Shown: positions 10,894-21,118 of the stretch, in pieces
How positions within the stretch are numbered: the first letter of the stretch is position 1
Layout of the letters: each line of letters opens with the position of its first letter
Source of the DNA: Plantago major
Taxonomy: Eukaryota; Streptophyta; Magnoliopsida; Lamiales; Plantaginaceae
Direction of reading: 5' to 3'
Length of the DNA stretch: 64,000 bases
Assembly: GCA_026545765.1 (NCBI GenBank)
Contig: CM048839.1
Location: forward strand, 24,242,566-24,306,565
Translations under genes and position numbers: made by a program
Notes under the pieces: model-generated
The model's database searches: none
Told to the model about the DNA's origin: nothing
What the model saw: only the letters and a program-made list of their open reading frames with translations

Positions 10894-11307
10894 CTACTCA
10901 AGCTTTGCAATCAGGTCCTGCACATAGCATATCTGTTGGCTGAAGTGAAATGCAATCAAATGCGTATAAAGACATAAATAGCTACCCGTAATTAAAGACA
11001 TCAAATAATCAAAGTTATATATGTTATATGTTGAACTTACAACAACTGCAGCTGCCCATGATTTGTCCTCGTACATGAGACGATTGCCATTTGTGTTGAG
11101 AAAAAATCCAGGACATTTGAGAAGTTGTCCAAAAACAATGTATCTTTCGTGTAGATTAGATATTGCAGTCATGATCTCATTTATTGTGAAAGAAACATTG
11201 AATCTTGTTATGAACCATTTCTGCACGACATCGACCCCCTGATCGATTTTGTTTGGCCATTTCCACAATCCAAGATGCTCGAGCTTGATCAGATTGTCTG
11301 CCAACAT
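10894..11307 (-). pseudogene. Myb/SANT-like domain fragment
   Basis: Minus-strand frame starting MLADNLIKLEHLGLW. The segment ISNLHERYIVFGQLLKCPGF followed by NTNGNRLMYEDKSWAAAVV resembles the C-terminal half of the plant Myb/SANT-like domain (L..RY..F..LL...GF.W....N.V...D..W). That domain is found in L10-interacting MYB-type proteins and in partners of PIF/Harbinger transposases. A GTAAGT donor at about 11040 suggests an intron and a short last exon ending near 10894. It converges on the zf-GRF fragment. No N-terminal domain half is seen, so I treat it as partial. Confidence 0.5.
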
Positions 11308-11629
11308 GCCTACTTGTTGTTGCGTTAAACTACCCCGCCCATAAAATGCCTCTTGTTGTGCTCCTTAATTCATTTTCTCAAGTACTTTGAAAATGCTGAA
11401 AATATTGGTATGAAATGAGAACAAAATTATACACATATATAGGATAGGAGGACTGACCACTTGGGTTTTTTTGTTAGTTTAATACTAGTTAATGGCCCGT
11501 TGATACTCGACGGGGCATGGAGGTCAAACTCAAAATAAGAAATGAATATATATAGTATAATAAAATGCCAAAGATAATGAACATGCCGTATCGTTTGTTT
11601 TACCATCTTCGTCTTATATGAATAGATTG

Positions 11630-11880
11630 AATCTCTTCTTCCTGGTAACAGTAGAGAGAACATGCAATTGTTAACGTTTGAATATGGATGAGGTGGTAGA
11701 GGCGGCGATGTGAGAAAGATTGCCAAGGACTTTTGTTTATGGTCATTGCAAAATAGAAGATATGGGGAACTATATTCTATCAAAATTGATAGGGAACTTC
11801 GTCTTGTCGAATGGGCTAACCATCAAAATTTGAATGATAAACCTGTTGGGCTGGGTAGACTACCGATATTATATTTGCCT
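11630..11880 (-). pseudogene. Older, decayed Helitron helicase tail
   Basis: Minus-strand translation gives ETKFPINFD near 11800, then a broken equivalent of the motif that reads [14 protein letters not shown] in the better copy, with stops. It is a second, more diverged copy of the helicase C-terminus between the Helitron 3' end and the main minus-strand copy, probably from an earlier internal duplication. Confidence 0.6.
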
Positions 11881-12274
11881 CAATGATATGCTTTCTAACA
11901 TTAGTAACTATGATCTAGACTTATTCAATTTTACATTTCAGTAGTTTGATCTATATATCTGATAAGCATTATTCATGGATACACTTAAGAATCCTATAGT
12001 GAAAATTGGTATATTTAAGGTGGTTCAAAAAACAATGTATTATATGAGAATCATAGTTTGTAAGAATAACAAATTCTTGACGTACAAGAATAATAGTTTT
12101 GCATTGAGTAAAATCTAGTAAAAAACTAGTAAGACTTGACTTCATATGAAGGCATCCGTACATGTAAAAGTATAAGGATATACGCTTAGATGTATTATAA
12201 ATTGAGAAACATAAAACATAAATGAAAATATGCAAGTTAACAAATATATATATGAAAAAAATAAATTTACCTCA

Positions 12275-13785
12275 TAATTTATCGAAAACTTCTTTGTAAA
12301 CCACGTTGGTTGTCGTGTCGTACGTCTTACCTTCATTATCACATATGAGTACTTTCAGTCCCTTTCTACTTGTAACTCTAGAGAGAGCAACATACAGTTG
12401 TCCGTGGCTGAATACAGGAGAAGGTAGGTAGAGACCGACATGAGAGAGACTGTCCCTGACTTTTATTTATCGTCATTGCAAAGCAGACGGATATAGGAAA
12501 CTGTCTCCTATCAAAACTAGGAGGAAATTTAGTCTCATCAGATGGGCTCATCGTCATCCTAGGGATGAAAACCTTTTGACCGGCATTCATTCCCGATATC
12601 ATTCTTGCTTCTATGATATGTTTCCCCAGATTAGTTACTATGAGCCTTGTTCCATTGCACAACTCAGAAGCCTGGTCAATGTTTCTCAAAAGCATGATCA
12701 TGCATCCAACCTTAAGCACTATTCTATAATTAGGTAGTCCCGAGCAATTAATAGTGTTCAAGAATTCCACTGAGAATAATTCTGCCATTTCACTGTCTAC
12801 TGACTCGGTCTTGCTTATGATATCAGCACTCAAGTACTCCACGGAATCACCAGGCATTTTAGACATGACATAGTCATTAATCTCATTGACCATTTTATTA
12901 GTTGGTGCAAGAACAACACGGTGATGGAAGTATTCGGGATCTATAATTGGATCGGCTAAGTGATCTAAAAGGGAAGGATATGTGCAGTCTACAATGGTGG
13001 AAATAGGATTACTTACTTCACGAATAAGTATGTCATCAGGTAACTTGATGTCTACCTCGCCATCATTGGGTCGCCCGCGATCCCGTCACCGACTTGTAGT
13101 ATCCACTCGGCAAAATCTTTAGTTTCACTAACCTCAGCAGCTGATGATCCGGACTGAATAGAAAAAAAAAGTGTTACTAAAAAAGAACATAATAACAAAA
13201 CAATTCATATGATAGTAACTGGGAATTTTTTACAGTTTACCTGCAATCCCATGTTTTTTGTGAGTTTTAGAACCTCACATGAATCCCACAGTATCGAAGA
13301 GCATAGAGAGGCATTTACAATATCAAACCTGCTACCACCAGGAACAACTGGCAAAATTTGCCTGAAATCTCCACCGAATACAACTACTAAGCCACTGAAA
13401 GGATCATCTGGACGTTTCATAACATCTCTTGGACTCCTGTCAAGTGCCTCAAAGCAATGTTTGTTGGTCATCGGTGCCTCATCCCAAATTATAAGTTTGG
13501 TTTGCATGAGTAAGCCGGTGACATCAGAATCCGGCTTCAACTTGCTGCATGTTGATTCCTAATGACACTTAATAGGAATACCAAACCTAGAATGAGCAGT
13601 CCTACCTCTAGGTAGCAAGAGTGATGCAATACCACTCGATGCTACTGGAAGCACTATATCTCCTCTAGCACGCAAGCCGGAACACAACGTCCTCCAAATA
13701 AAAGTCTTGCATGTACCACCGTAGCCGTATAAGAAGAACACACCACCTCTGCCCCCATCAACTGCATCCATAATCTTATCGTAAA
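12275..13785 (-). pseudogene. Helitron Pif1-like helicase, minus copy
   Basis: Reads from KIMDAVDGGRGGVFFLYG at 13785-13720, through Walker A (GGTCKT instead of GGTGKT), Walker B (LIIWDEAPM), and FGGDFRQILPVVPGG, to an intron at about 13241-13153. It then continues into FVMSK-equivalent sequence, RLIVTNLGKHIIEARM and [12 protein letters not shown]. Breaks: an in-frame stop near 13559 replacing a Glu of HEEST, stops around the intron, and a frameshift near 12440 after KSQGQS. The C-terminal [18 protein letters not shown] end lies at about 12275-12330. Helicase of this type unwinds DNA in rolling-circle transposition. The altered Walker A would disable ATP binding even without the breaks. It is very similar to 16000-17478. 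Confidence 0.85.
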
Positions 13786-13798
13786 TTTTAAGCTGCTT

Positions 13799-13846
13799 TT
13801 GGTAGCAGAAGGTGTGTCTTCTGCTACCACTTTGCGATTTTCACAA
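13799..13846. repeat. Fold-back junction between the two Helitron remnants
   Basis: Here ggtagcagaaggtgtgtctt, also present at 10029-10048, is directly followed by the reverse complement of 10012-10038 (ctgctacc...ttttcacaa). The inner part forms a hairpin, with arms GGTAGCAGAA and TTCTGCTACC around GGTGTGTC. The minus-strand helicase ends just left of it and the plus-strand Rep frame begins just right of it. Confidence 0.8.
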
Positions 13847-15628
13847 TTTTACTAGAGGCAAGAGATGGTTTCAACAAATGTATCAAGATTCCATGGCCAT
13901 TTGCAAGTATTTGGGTTATCCATGCCTGTTTATTACATTTACATGCAACCCAAAGTGGCCAGAAATCACGAGGCATGTTGAACGTCTTGGCTTAAGAGCA
14001 GAAGATAGGCCGGATATATTATGTCGAGTGTTCAAGATGAAACTTGATGAGCTAATCGGTGATTTGAAAGACATACATATGTTTGGCAAGCCCAAAGCAC
14101 ATGAGTTTGATGCATTTTTTTATATTATATTTTAATTTTTTTTTCTTTCATGATATTTCACAACATATATATAAAAACGTTCATTTAATGCTCCGTGATA
14201 TTTCACAACATATTAATAATAGCGTTGAAACGTACACATATCCTAAGTTTTTCAAATGGTCTAATACTATCTAAACTTTACAATATGTCTTGGCATTCTT
14301 TCATTCTTTCAGTTATATACACCATTGAGTTTCAAAAGCGAGGTCTCCTGCATGCCCATATATTAGTCTTTCTCGAGGCAAAGGATGAGGATAGAATTAA
14401 ACACAACATTGATGACTATATATGTGCCGAGCTACCCGACAAAGACACCGAGCCTGAGTTGTATGAGGTTGTTGCAAACAACATGGTCCATGGTCCTTGC
14501 GGTCCGGCCAAACCTACTTCTCCGTGCATGGAAAGCAATAGATGCACTAAATTTTTTCCAAGAAGTTTTAATGACCATACATTCATAGATGATAATGGAT
14601 ATCACGTCTATAGAAGGAGGGACAATGGTGCAGTAGTGAATAAAAATGGCATTTCACTTGACAACAGGTACTTCTCATGGGCTCCAATTTATTATTTTAT
14701 TTTATCTACATTAATTTATGTTAAATATATTTATGGTGAAAAACTTTATTTTTGCTTATTACTACTATATAATGTAAAATAGATATGTGGTTCCATACAA
14801 CCCCCAGTTGATGCTCAAATACCAAGCGCACATCAACATTGAATTCTGTAACAGCCATCGATCAATAAAGTATCTTTTCAAATACATATCCAAAGGAAGT
14901 GATAGAACAGGGGTTAATTTCATTGATAGAGAAAATGTGGATGAGATCATAAGGCATATGGACTGTCGTTATGTGTCTGCCTGTGATGCAATGTGGAGGA
15001 TATTGGAATTCCCGCTGCACTATAGGATTCCTTCGGTTGAGCGATTGTCCTTCCATTTGGAGAATGAACAGTTTGTTCCTTTTAGAGATGGTGATTACAT
15101 GCCAAATGTCGTCAACAAAGCCACTGTTAAACAATCACAATTCCTCCAATGGTTTGAGCTAAACAAAGTAGATCCTGAAGCTCGAAAGCTCACTTATGCC
15201 GAAATTCCTCGCTATTATTGTTGGAAGAACGATAATAAAATATGGTCCCGTAGGAAAACAAAGCAGCAGTGTGTCGATAGAATGTATAATATTCCGATGG
15301 CATGTGGAGACATGTACTATATGAGACTCATGTTGAATCATATTAGGGGAGCCACTTGCTTCGAGGATGTTAGAACGGTGAACGGTGTTGTGCACGGATG
15401 TCACAAGGATGCATGTGGTGCTATGGGTCTATTATTCGATGATGAAGAGTATATTAGTGGCTTGAAAGAGGCAAGTCTGTGGGGGAACTGCAAGTTTTCT
15501 ATGCCACCTTTTCACGATTATGTTGTTATCACGTAGCATGTCGAGGCCTGAGGAAGTGTGGAACAAAACATGGCAGTTATTATCAGATGATGTTCTATAC
15601 AATCAGCGAAGAAATTCCCGCAATCCAG
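13847..15628 (+). pseudogene. Helitron Rep (HUH endonuclease) region
   Basis: Starts inside the Helitron-like N domain (FTRGKRWFQQMYQDSMAICK, LFITFTCNPKWPEI). After a probable intron (about 14112-14310) the HUH motif is GLLHAHILVFL (14341-14373), then CTKFFPRSF. A second intron (about 14668-14783) has a GTACTT donor after LDNR and resumes as YVVPYNPQLMLKYQAHIN. The two-tyrosine motif is SIKYLFKYISKGSDR (14860-14907). HUH histidines and both tyrosines are present, so the nuclease core looks intact. Breaks: truncated N-terminus and a frameshift near 15525, after which the frame continues RSMSRPEEVWNKTWQLLSDD to an exon end at 15628. In autonomous elements this joins the helicase below in one protein. 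Confidence 0.85.
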
Positions 15629-15733
15629 GTATAATAATTGTAATTAATTAATGAACATTTCCTACATCTAATAGCTATCAACTTAATTTTCATATGGAAA
15701 TCTTCATGTAACATTCGTTAAATCTCCACTTAG

Positions 15734-17478
15734 GTTTGAAGCTGACCGATGAGCAAATAATGAACATTGCTCTCATGGAAGTAGAGAAGTTGCTGAAGAG
15801 AAATTGCAGCAGTCTAAGTTCATTTGATGGTATGCCGGTGCCGGACAATGTTGTTATAAACAATGCTACAAATCCATTCATTGCTGATGAGATGTGCTAT
15901 GATAGAGATACAATGAGAGCTGAGCATGATGGTTTGTACCCACGATTGACTGATGAGCAGCGTGCCATATATGAGAAGATTATGTCAGCTGTTGATGGCT
16001 GAAATGGAGGAGTATTCTTCCTATACGGCTACGGAGGTACGGGAAAGACCTTTATATGGAGAACATTATGCTTTGGCTTGAGGGCTAGAGGAGATATTGT
16101 ACTTCCAGTTGCATCAAGCGGGATCGCATCACTACTTCTTCCAAGGGGTAGGACGGCGCATTCAAGATTCGGTATACCATTGCAAATTCACGAGGAATCG
16201 ACATGCAGCAAGCTTAGACATGATTCAGAGGTCACTGGCCTGCTTAAGGAGACCAGACTTATTATTTGGGATGAGGCTCCCATGACAAACCGGCATTGTT
16301 TTGAAGCACTAGATAGGAGTTTGAGAAATGTGATGGGACGTCCAGATGAACCATATGGTGGGGTGGTGATTGTCTTCGGCGGAGACTTCCGACAGATTTT
16401 GCCCGTTATTCCAGGAGGAAGTAGATATGATATCGTGAACGCTGCTATCTGCTCATCTAGGATATGGGATTCATGTGAGGTGCTTCAGCTGATAAAGAAC
16501 ATGAGATTACAAGTAACTAATCTAATTTATATGGTATCCTTATACTTATTTCATGTTAACTTATATTTTTTTAACGTCCAATTTATTGCTACACAGTCAG
16601 GTTCATCATCTTCCGAGATTCAGGAGACGAAAGAATTTCCTGAGTGGATATTGCAAGTCGGAGATGGCATTGTCGGTGAACCTAATGACGGTGAGGTTGA
16701 TATCAAGATCCCGGAAGATTTACTTCTTCGAGAAGAAAGTAATCCCATTTCAACCATAGTCGATAGTACATACCCTTCATTGTTGGAGCACTTAGCCGAT
16801 CCATCACTGGACCTGGAATATTTTCATCATCGTGCTGTCCTTGCACCTACAAATGAAATAGTTGATGAGATAAATCAGTTTGTCATGTCGAAGATGCCCG
16901 GGGATAGTGTTGAATATTTGTTGAATGACATTTCTAGGGAAGATGACTTTGATAACGGTCTGGATGAGATTTACATGGTAGAATTCCTCAACAGCATTAA
17001 TTGCTCTGGTCTGCCTCACCATAGGATTGTCCTGAAGGTTGGATGCATGATAATGCTTCTGAGAAATATTGATCAGGCTTCTGAGTTGTGCAATGGCACA
17101 AGGTTGATTGTTACTAATCTTGGAAAGCAAATCATAGAGGCAAAGATGATATCTGGAATCAATGCAGGAAAAAAAGTTTTCATTCCAAGGATGATGATGA
17201 GTCCCTCGGACGAGACAAAGTTCCCTATCAATTTTGATATGAGACAGTTTCCCATATATGTCTGCTTTGCTATGACCATAAATAAAAGTCAGGAACAATC
17301 TCTCGCACACGTCGGCCTCTACCTCCCCTCACCCGTATTTAGTCATGGCCAGTTATATGTTGCTTTATCAAGAGTTACCAGTAGGAAGGGATTGAAAGTA
17401 TTAATTTGTGACGAAGAGGGTAATACTTATGACACGACAAGGAACGTGGTCTACAAAGAAGTGTTCGACAAATTTTGA
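15734..17478 (+). pseudogene. Helitron Pif1-like helicase, plus copy
   Basis: The exon from 15734 reads LKLTDEQIMNIALMEVEKLL, PVPDNV and DEQRAIYEKIMSAVDG, then a TGA at 16000-16002 where the other copy reads through. It continues NGGVFFLYGYGGTGKTF (intact Walker A, about 16009-16053), VASSGIASLLLPRGRTAHS, LIIWDEAPM (Walker B), FGGDFRQILPVIPGG, an in-frame intron at about 16513-16598, and FVMSKMPGDSVEYLL. The C-terminal motifs are [13 protein letters not shown] and [15 protein letters not shown]. It ends at 17478 with YKEVFDKF, the normal family C-terminus. Apart from the TGA the coding sequence from 16003 onward is clean. It provides the unwinding activity for rolling-circle transposition in intact relatives. 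Confidence 0.9.
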
Positions 17479-17757
17479 GGTAAATTTTTTATGTTAGTTG
17501 AAATTATCAGGTTATTATAGTGCCGAATAAGTTTTTTTTTATATGTTACAGTTCAATCTAACTGATTTAATTTTTGTGAATTTTAATAGTTATAGATGAC
17601 TTCGGACGCAATTTTGAAGGTCCTCAAGCGATTATATCATAATTTTTCTCACATTTTAGTTTAAAGATGTTTGTCAATTTCGACATGTTATATAATTTAT
17701 TCATTTCTTATTTTGAGTTTTGTCTCCATACCCCGTCGAGTAATTGACCAGTATATA

Positions 17758-19158
17758 GTGTAGAAAAACATCCAACATGAAGTAGAGTCCAAGTTACTGC
17801 TGCTTTGTTTAAGATCAACAAGATGTCAGATTGTTCTTGATCTCCGAAACCTTCTCTAAGCAAATCTTATATCTTTATTCATTCTCCAAGTATACTAGTC
17901 ATGTAGAACTTGTATTTTTTAGTTCCTAACATATCAACCACGTGAGAACATGGACCTGTGTGTTTGGATTTGATTTGTTTACTCTTGGTTTAGAAGGTTA
18001 CTGGTTGTCAGAATGTGGACAGACTGAAATTTCCGTAATATTTTTACAAATCACAATAATGAAATTTATCTTTTCCAATACAAAGCTTTGTAAGTTCAAC
18101 AATCATATGCATCGATTGGTGAAAGAGACAACAATGTGAAATTTATAGAGTAATTTAATGGGATAAAACAAATATAACCCAAGTTTACTACTTGACTGAT
18201 ACTTGATGATGACTTTAATTCACAAACATACATATTTTATGATATATATAATGGTGGGCGGATCGTGGGTACCTCTCAAAAAAAAGAAAGAAAAAAAAAG
18301 ATCGTGGGTTGAACGGCTTAAAAAAAGTTTAACCCGCCAAAAGTTTTTAAAGGAAATTAGTTGGCGGGTGTGGACGATTTGCATGGTTTGGGTTGGCCGA
18401 CAGGCTTTTTTCTCACCCGCTACTCATATAACTCTTTGCACCAAACTCTTTTAAGACTTTTCAAAGATTCTCGGTACTGTGTAAGTCTAAGTTGGATTGC
18501 TTTGATGATGCTTACATGATGACGCTCGCTTGTTACATGTTGATGATCAAAAGTTGGGGGACTTGATCATGTTCCTGTAAAGTCAGTGTAGAAATTAATC
18601 TAATATTAGTTATCCCATTTTACGCCCCATAAAATCTGATACAATTATCGTTTTAAATCATTTTAAAATAAGTACTTTATAAATTACTAAAACGGAAAAA
18701 AGAAGCTATCCACACTACACTAACAAATTTAGAATAATAAATCCTCCCTTACACACAAATTAACAATCTTTCCACTAAAATGACCATTTTTATCACATAT
18801 TATGTTTTATAATTTATTTTAATTTTCCATGGAAAAATACACTTCTATACTAATGGCTGAATTGTTATTCTCAACATTCTTTACTATATTGAAGCAAAAA
18901 TATTATGATAAAGACAATTTTGAATTGTGGGTACAAGACCTTTGACATGTAGTAAGACCTATTGGTCATGCAATTTGGGGTGATAATTTTGTTTTTCATA
19001 CCTATTGCCGATTCCTCTTACATCTATTAATAGAGATGCAAATGCAAACTATCTTCTTCACCTCTACACCTCTCTTCATCTCCCTCTACATCTTCTAATA
19101 AACAACACCAGAGAGAAAAACCCGCCTGCGTTTCGCGCACACAAGAAAACAAGCCAGC
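17758..19158 (+). repeat. Duplicated upstream block of LTP-2
   Basis: 17758-18396 matches 34202-34860 (starting gtagaaaaacatccaacatg), and 18397-19158 matches 1-762 without gaps. It contains 5' UTR and promoter DNA; the TATA position at 19025-19032 reads TATTAATA, as in LTP-1. An A-rich tract is at 18278-18300. No gene other than the LTP-2 leader. Confidence 0.85.
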
Positions 19159-19313
19159 ATGAACACCAAACTAACATCCCTAGCAATCTGCATTGCACTG
19201 TTCGTGCTTGTTGCACAAGTTGAGGTGACAACTGCGGTGACTTGCGACCCTCTGCACCTGAGCCCTTGTTCATCTGCGCTTAGTACTAAAGTCAAACCGA
19301 ACTCGTTGTGCTT
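19159..19313 (+). pseudogene. nsLTP2, truncated copy (LTP-2)
   Basis: Identical in layout to LTP-1 for about 51 codons: signal peptide, then VTCDPLHLSPCSSALSTKVK and PNSLC. LTP homology ends after the third cysteine, where LTP-1 continues CCAKVREQRP. The frame runs on into unrelated residues (FFLCPKVSRVAYLL) to a stop at 19368. It lacks five of eight cysteines, so it cannot form the fold. The junction DNA at 19313 leads into copia retrotransposon 2. The promoter is intact relative to LTP-1, so a transcript could still be made. The signal peptide is complete. Confidence 0.9.
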
Positions 19314-19519
19314 TTTCCTTTGCCCAAAGGTAAGTAGAGTTGCATACTTGTTACTAAAATTATTCTAGTCTTATTATAATGTTCATGGTAAATTTATGAA
19401 TTAAGTAATTTTTGCAGCATCATATTTTACCATTAATTTGTTTTGACATTGGTCAATTTATACAAAATGATTCATAGCATGAATTAAAATTTGACCTTTA
19501 CTATAATTATTATTAAATG

Positions 19520-21118
19520 CAGCAACAGATTTACCCATTGCAACAATTGATCAAGTTATTCAAATTCCAATGCTTAATGGTGACAATTATAATGACTGGA
19601 AGATGCCTACTTTTGAGGTTGGGAATTGGAGAAATTGATGTGGCACTTCGTGAGTCTCAGCCACCTGAACTCACTGAAGATAGCACACCTGAAGAAAAAG
19701 CAAAGTATGAGAGGTGAGAACTGAGAGCGATCTAATCGCTTGTGCCTATTATATATGAACAGGTCCGGCCCTGAGCATGTGCGGGCAGCCCGCCCGCTCA
19801 GGGGCCCCTATTTTGAAGGGCCCCCATATTTTAAATTTGAGATTATATATATATATCCATTTCCATACAATAATTAACCATTAAAATTCATGTCTCCAAG
19901 TGGTTAAGTCTATATCTATTCTACAAAAGATTTTGGGTTCAATTCATGAAGGTGTAAATATTTTTATTTTATTTATCTTGAATATTTTTTCTTTCATTAT
20001 ATTATTTTTAGGGCCCCAATTAAAATTTCGCACAGGGCCACCTAAATCCCAGGGCCGGCCCTGTACATGAAGGCAAAAATCTCCAATTCCATTAGGGGTT
20101 CCAATCCAGATAAAACTAGTGCTCAAGAGTATTTCCAATGTGCCGAGGAGCAATTTGTGCGCTCCGAGAAGGCTTTAGCGAGTTCCCTCATGAAGAAGCT
20201 ATCGACTCACACGTTCGATCGCACTAAAGGTGTTCGCAACACATTATGGTAATGAGGGATATATGGCAGCTCAATTATGTAACCTTAAAATATCGATAGA
20301 TGATACTTTCTTGGTCCACTTCATTTTGAATTCCCTTCCTTCAGAATATGGGCCATTTATGATTTCCTACAACACACATCAAGATAAATGGTCAGTGAAT
20401 GATTTACTGACCATTTGTGTACAAGAAGAGGAAAGGCTTAAGAATGAGAAGCATGAAAGTGCTAATTTTGTAACTCATTCAAAGGGAAAATTTAACCAGG
20501 ACAAGAACAAAGGGAAAAATGTGATGAAGCCCAAGAATTCAGTGTCTAAAGCTAAAGGCAATAACTTGTGCTTCTTCAGCAAAAAGCCTGGCCATGAGAA
20601 AAAGGACTATTCGAAATTCAAACAGTGGCTAGAAAAGAAAGGTATTAATCTATCTTTAGTGTGTTATGAAAATTTGCTTATTGAAGCTCCTAGTAATACA
20701 TGGTGGATTGATTCGGGATCAACGATCCACATTGTTAATGACATGCAGGGTTTACACCACCATAAGGAAGCCAACACCAAATGAACGTCATGTCTATTCA
20801 GGAAATAAGAGAAGTTCATGGGTGGAAGCTATTGGGGTCTTTAAATTAGTTCTACAAAATGGTTCAGTTTTAGAATTAGAAAATGTATTCTATATTCCTG
20901 GTTTTTCCAGAAACCTTATTTCAATTTCTCGTTTAGTAGGATTTGACTACCAGTTTCATTTGTTTAGATCTGGTTTCAGTATTTTTAAAGACAATGTTTT
21001 TATTGGTGGTGGAATAAAAGTAGACAATTTGTTGCAATTATCTTTAGATCCCAATTTTCGAGATAATTATTTGTCACTGCATGCATCTGTTGGAGTTAAA
21101 AAGAAGCAATATGGTTGA
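19520..21118 (+). pseudogene. gag-protease of retrotransposon 2
   Basis: Gag starts without a Met (ATDLPIATIDQVIQIPMLNG, DNYNDWK), is frame-broken, and continues ALRESQPPELTEDSTPEEKA. It is interrupted by a hAT MITE (19760-20063) and resumes KAKISNSIRG, SAQEYFQCAEEQFVRSEKA. After a frameshift near 20235 comes LVHFILNSLPSEYGPF and a zinc-knuckle remnant CFFSKKPGHEKKDY that has lost two cysteines. The protease active site is WWIDSGSTIHIVND (20701-20742), with the catalytic Asp present; after another frameshift FYIPGFSRNLISISRL follows. Non-functional. Confidence 0.85.
19760..20063. mobile_element. hAT-type MITE inside gag
   Basis: 304 bp bounded by CAGGTCCGGCCCTG and CAGGGCCGGCCCTG (terminal inverted repeats with one mismatch), with 8-bp target duplications TATATGAA (19752-19759) and TACATGAA (20064-20071) differing at one base. 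Removing it restores the Gag reading across the site. The CAGGGCCGGCCC terminus and 8-bp duplication are typical of plant hAT MITEs. No coding capacity. Confidence 0.88.

Larger units (their letters stand above)
11485..13798 (-). mobile_element. Helitron remnant, minus orientation
   Basis: On the minus strand the 3' terminus reads a hairpin (CCCGT...ACGGG, 11496-11514), then GGCCATTAA and CTAG at 11485-11488 followed by T. This is the standard Helitron end: a subterminal hairpin about 10 nt before CTRR, inserted at a T. Upstream on the minus strand lie a decayed helicase tail (11630-11880) and a helicase copy (about 12275-13785). No Rep domain is attached; the copy breaks at 13798 into the fold-back junction. 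Its 5' terminus is not visible. Confidence 0.8.
13847..17757 (+). mobile_element. Helitron remnant, plus orientation (Rep + helicase)
   Basis: Contains most of one Rep/helicase gene on the plus strand, lacking its N-terminus. The 3' end near 17730-17757 keeps the CCCCGTCGAGTA stretch of the minus copy's terminus, but the returning hairpin arm and CTAG are lost (attgaccagtatatag). It abuts the LTP-2 upstream block at 17758, where other units read ccatatataatgtagaaaaac; a short tatata homology marks the join. Confidence 0.8.

Noticed and set aside
12378-13771. Plus- and minus-strand long ORFs overlapping the helicase region
   Set aside because: Only the minus-strand frame has helicase motifs; plus-strand frames such as 13209-13562 are antisense shadows.
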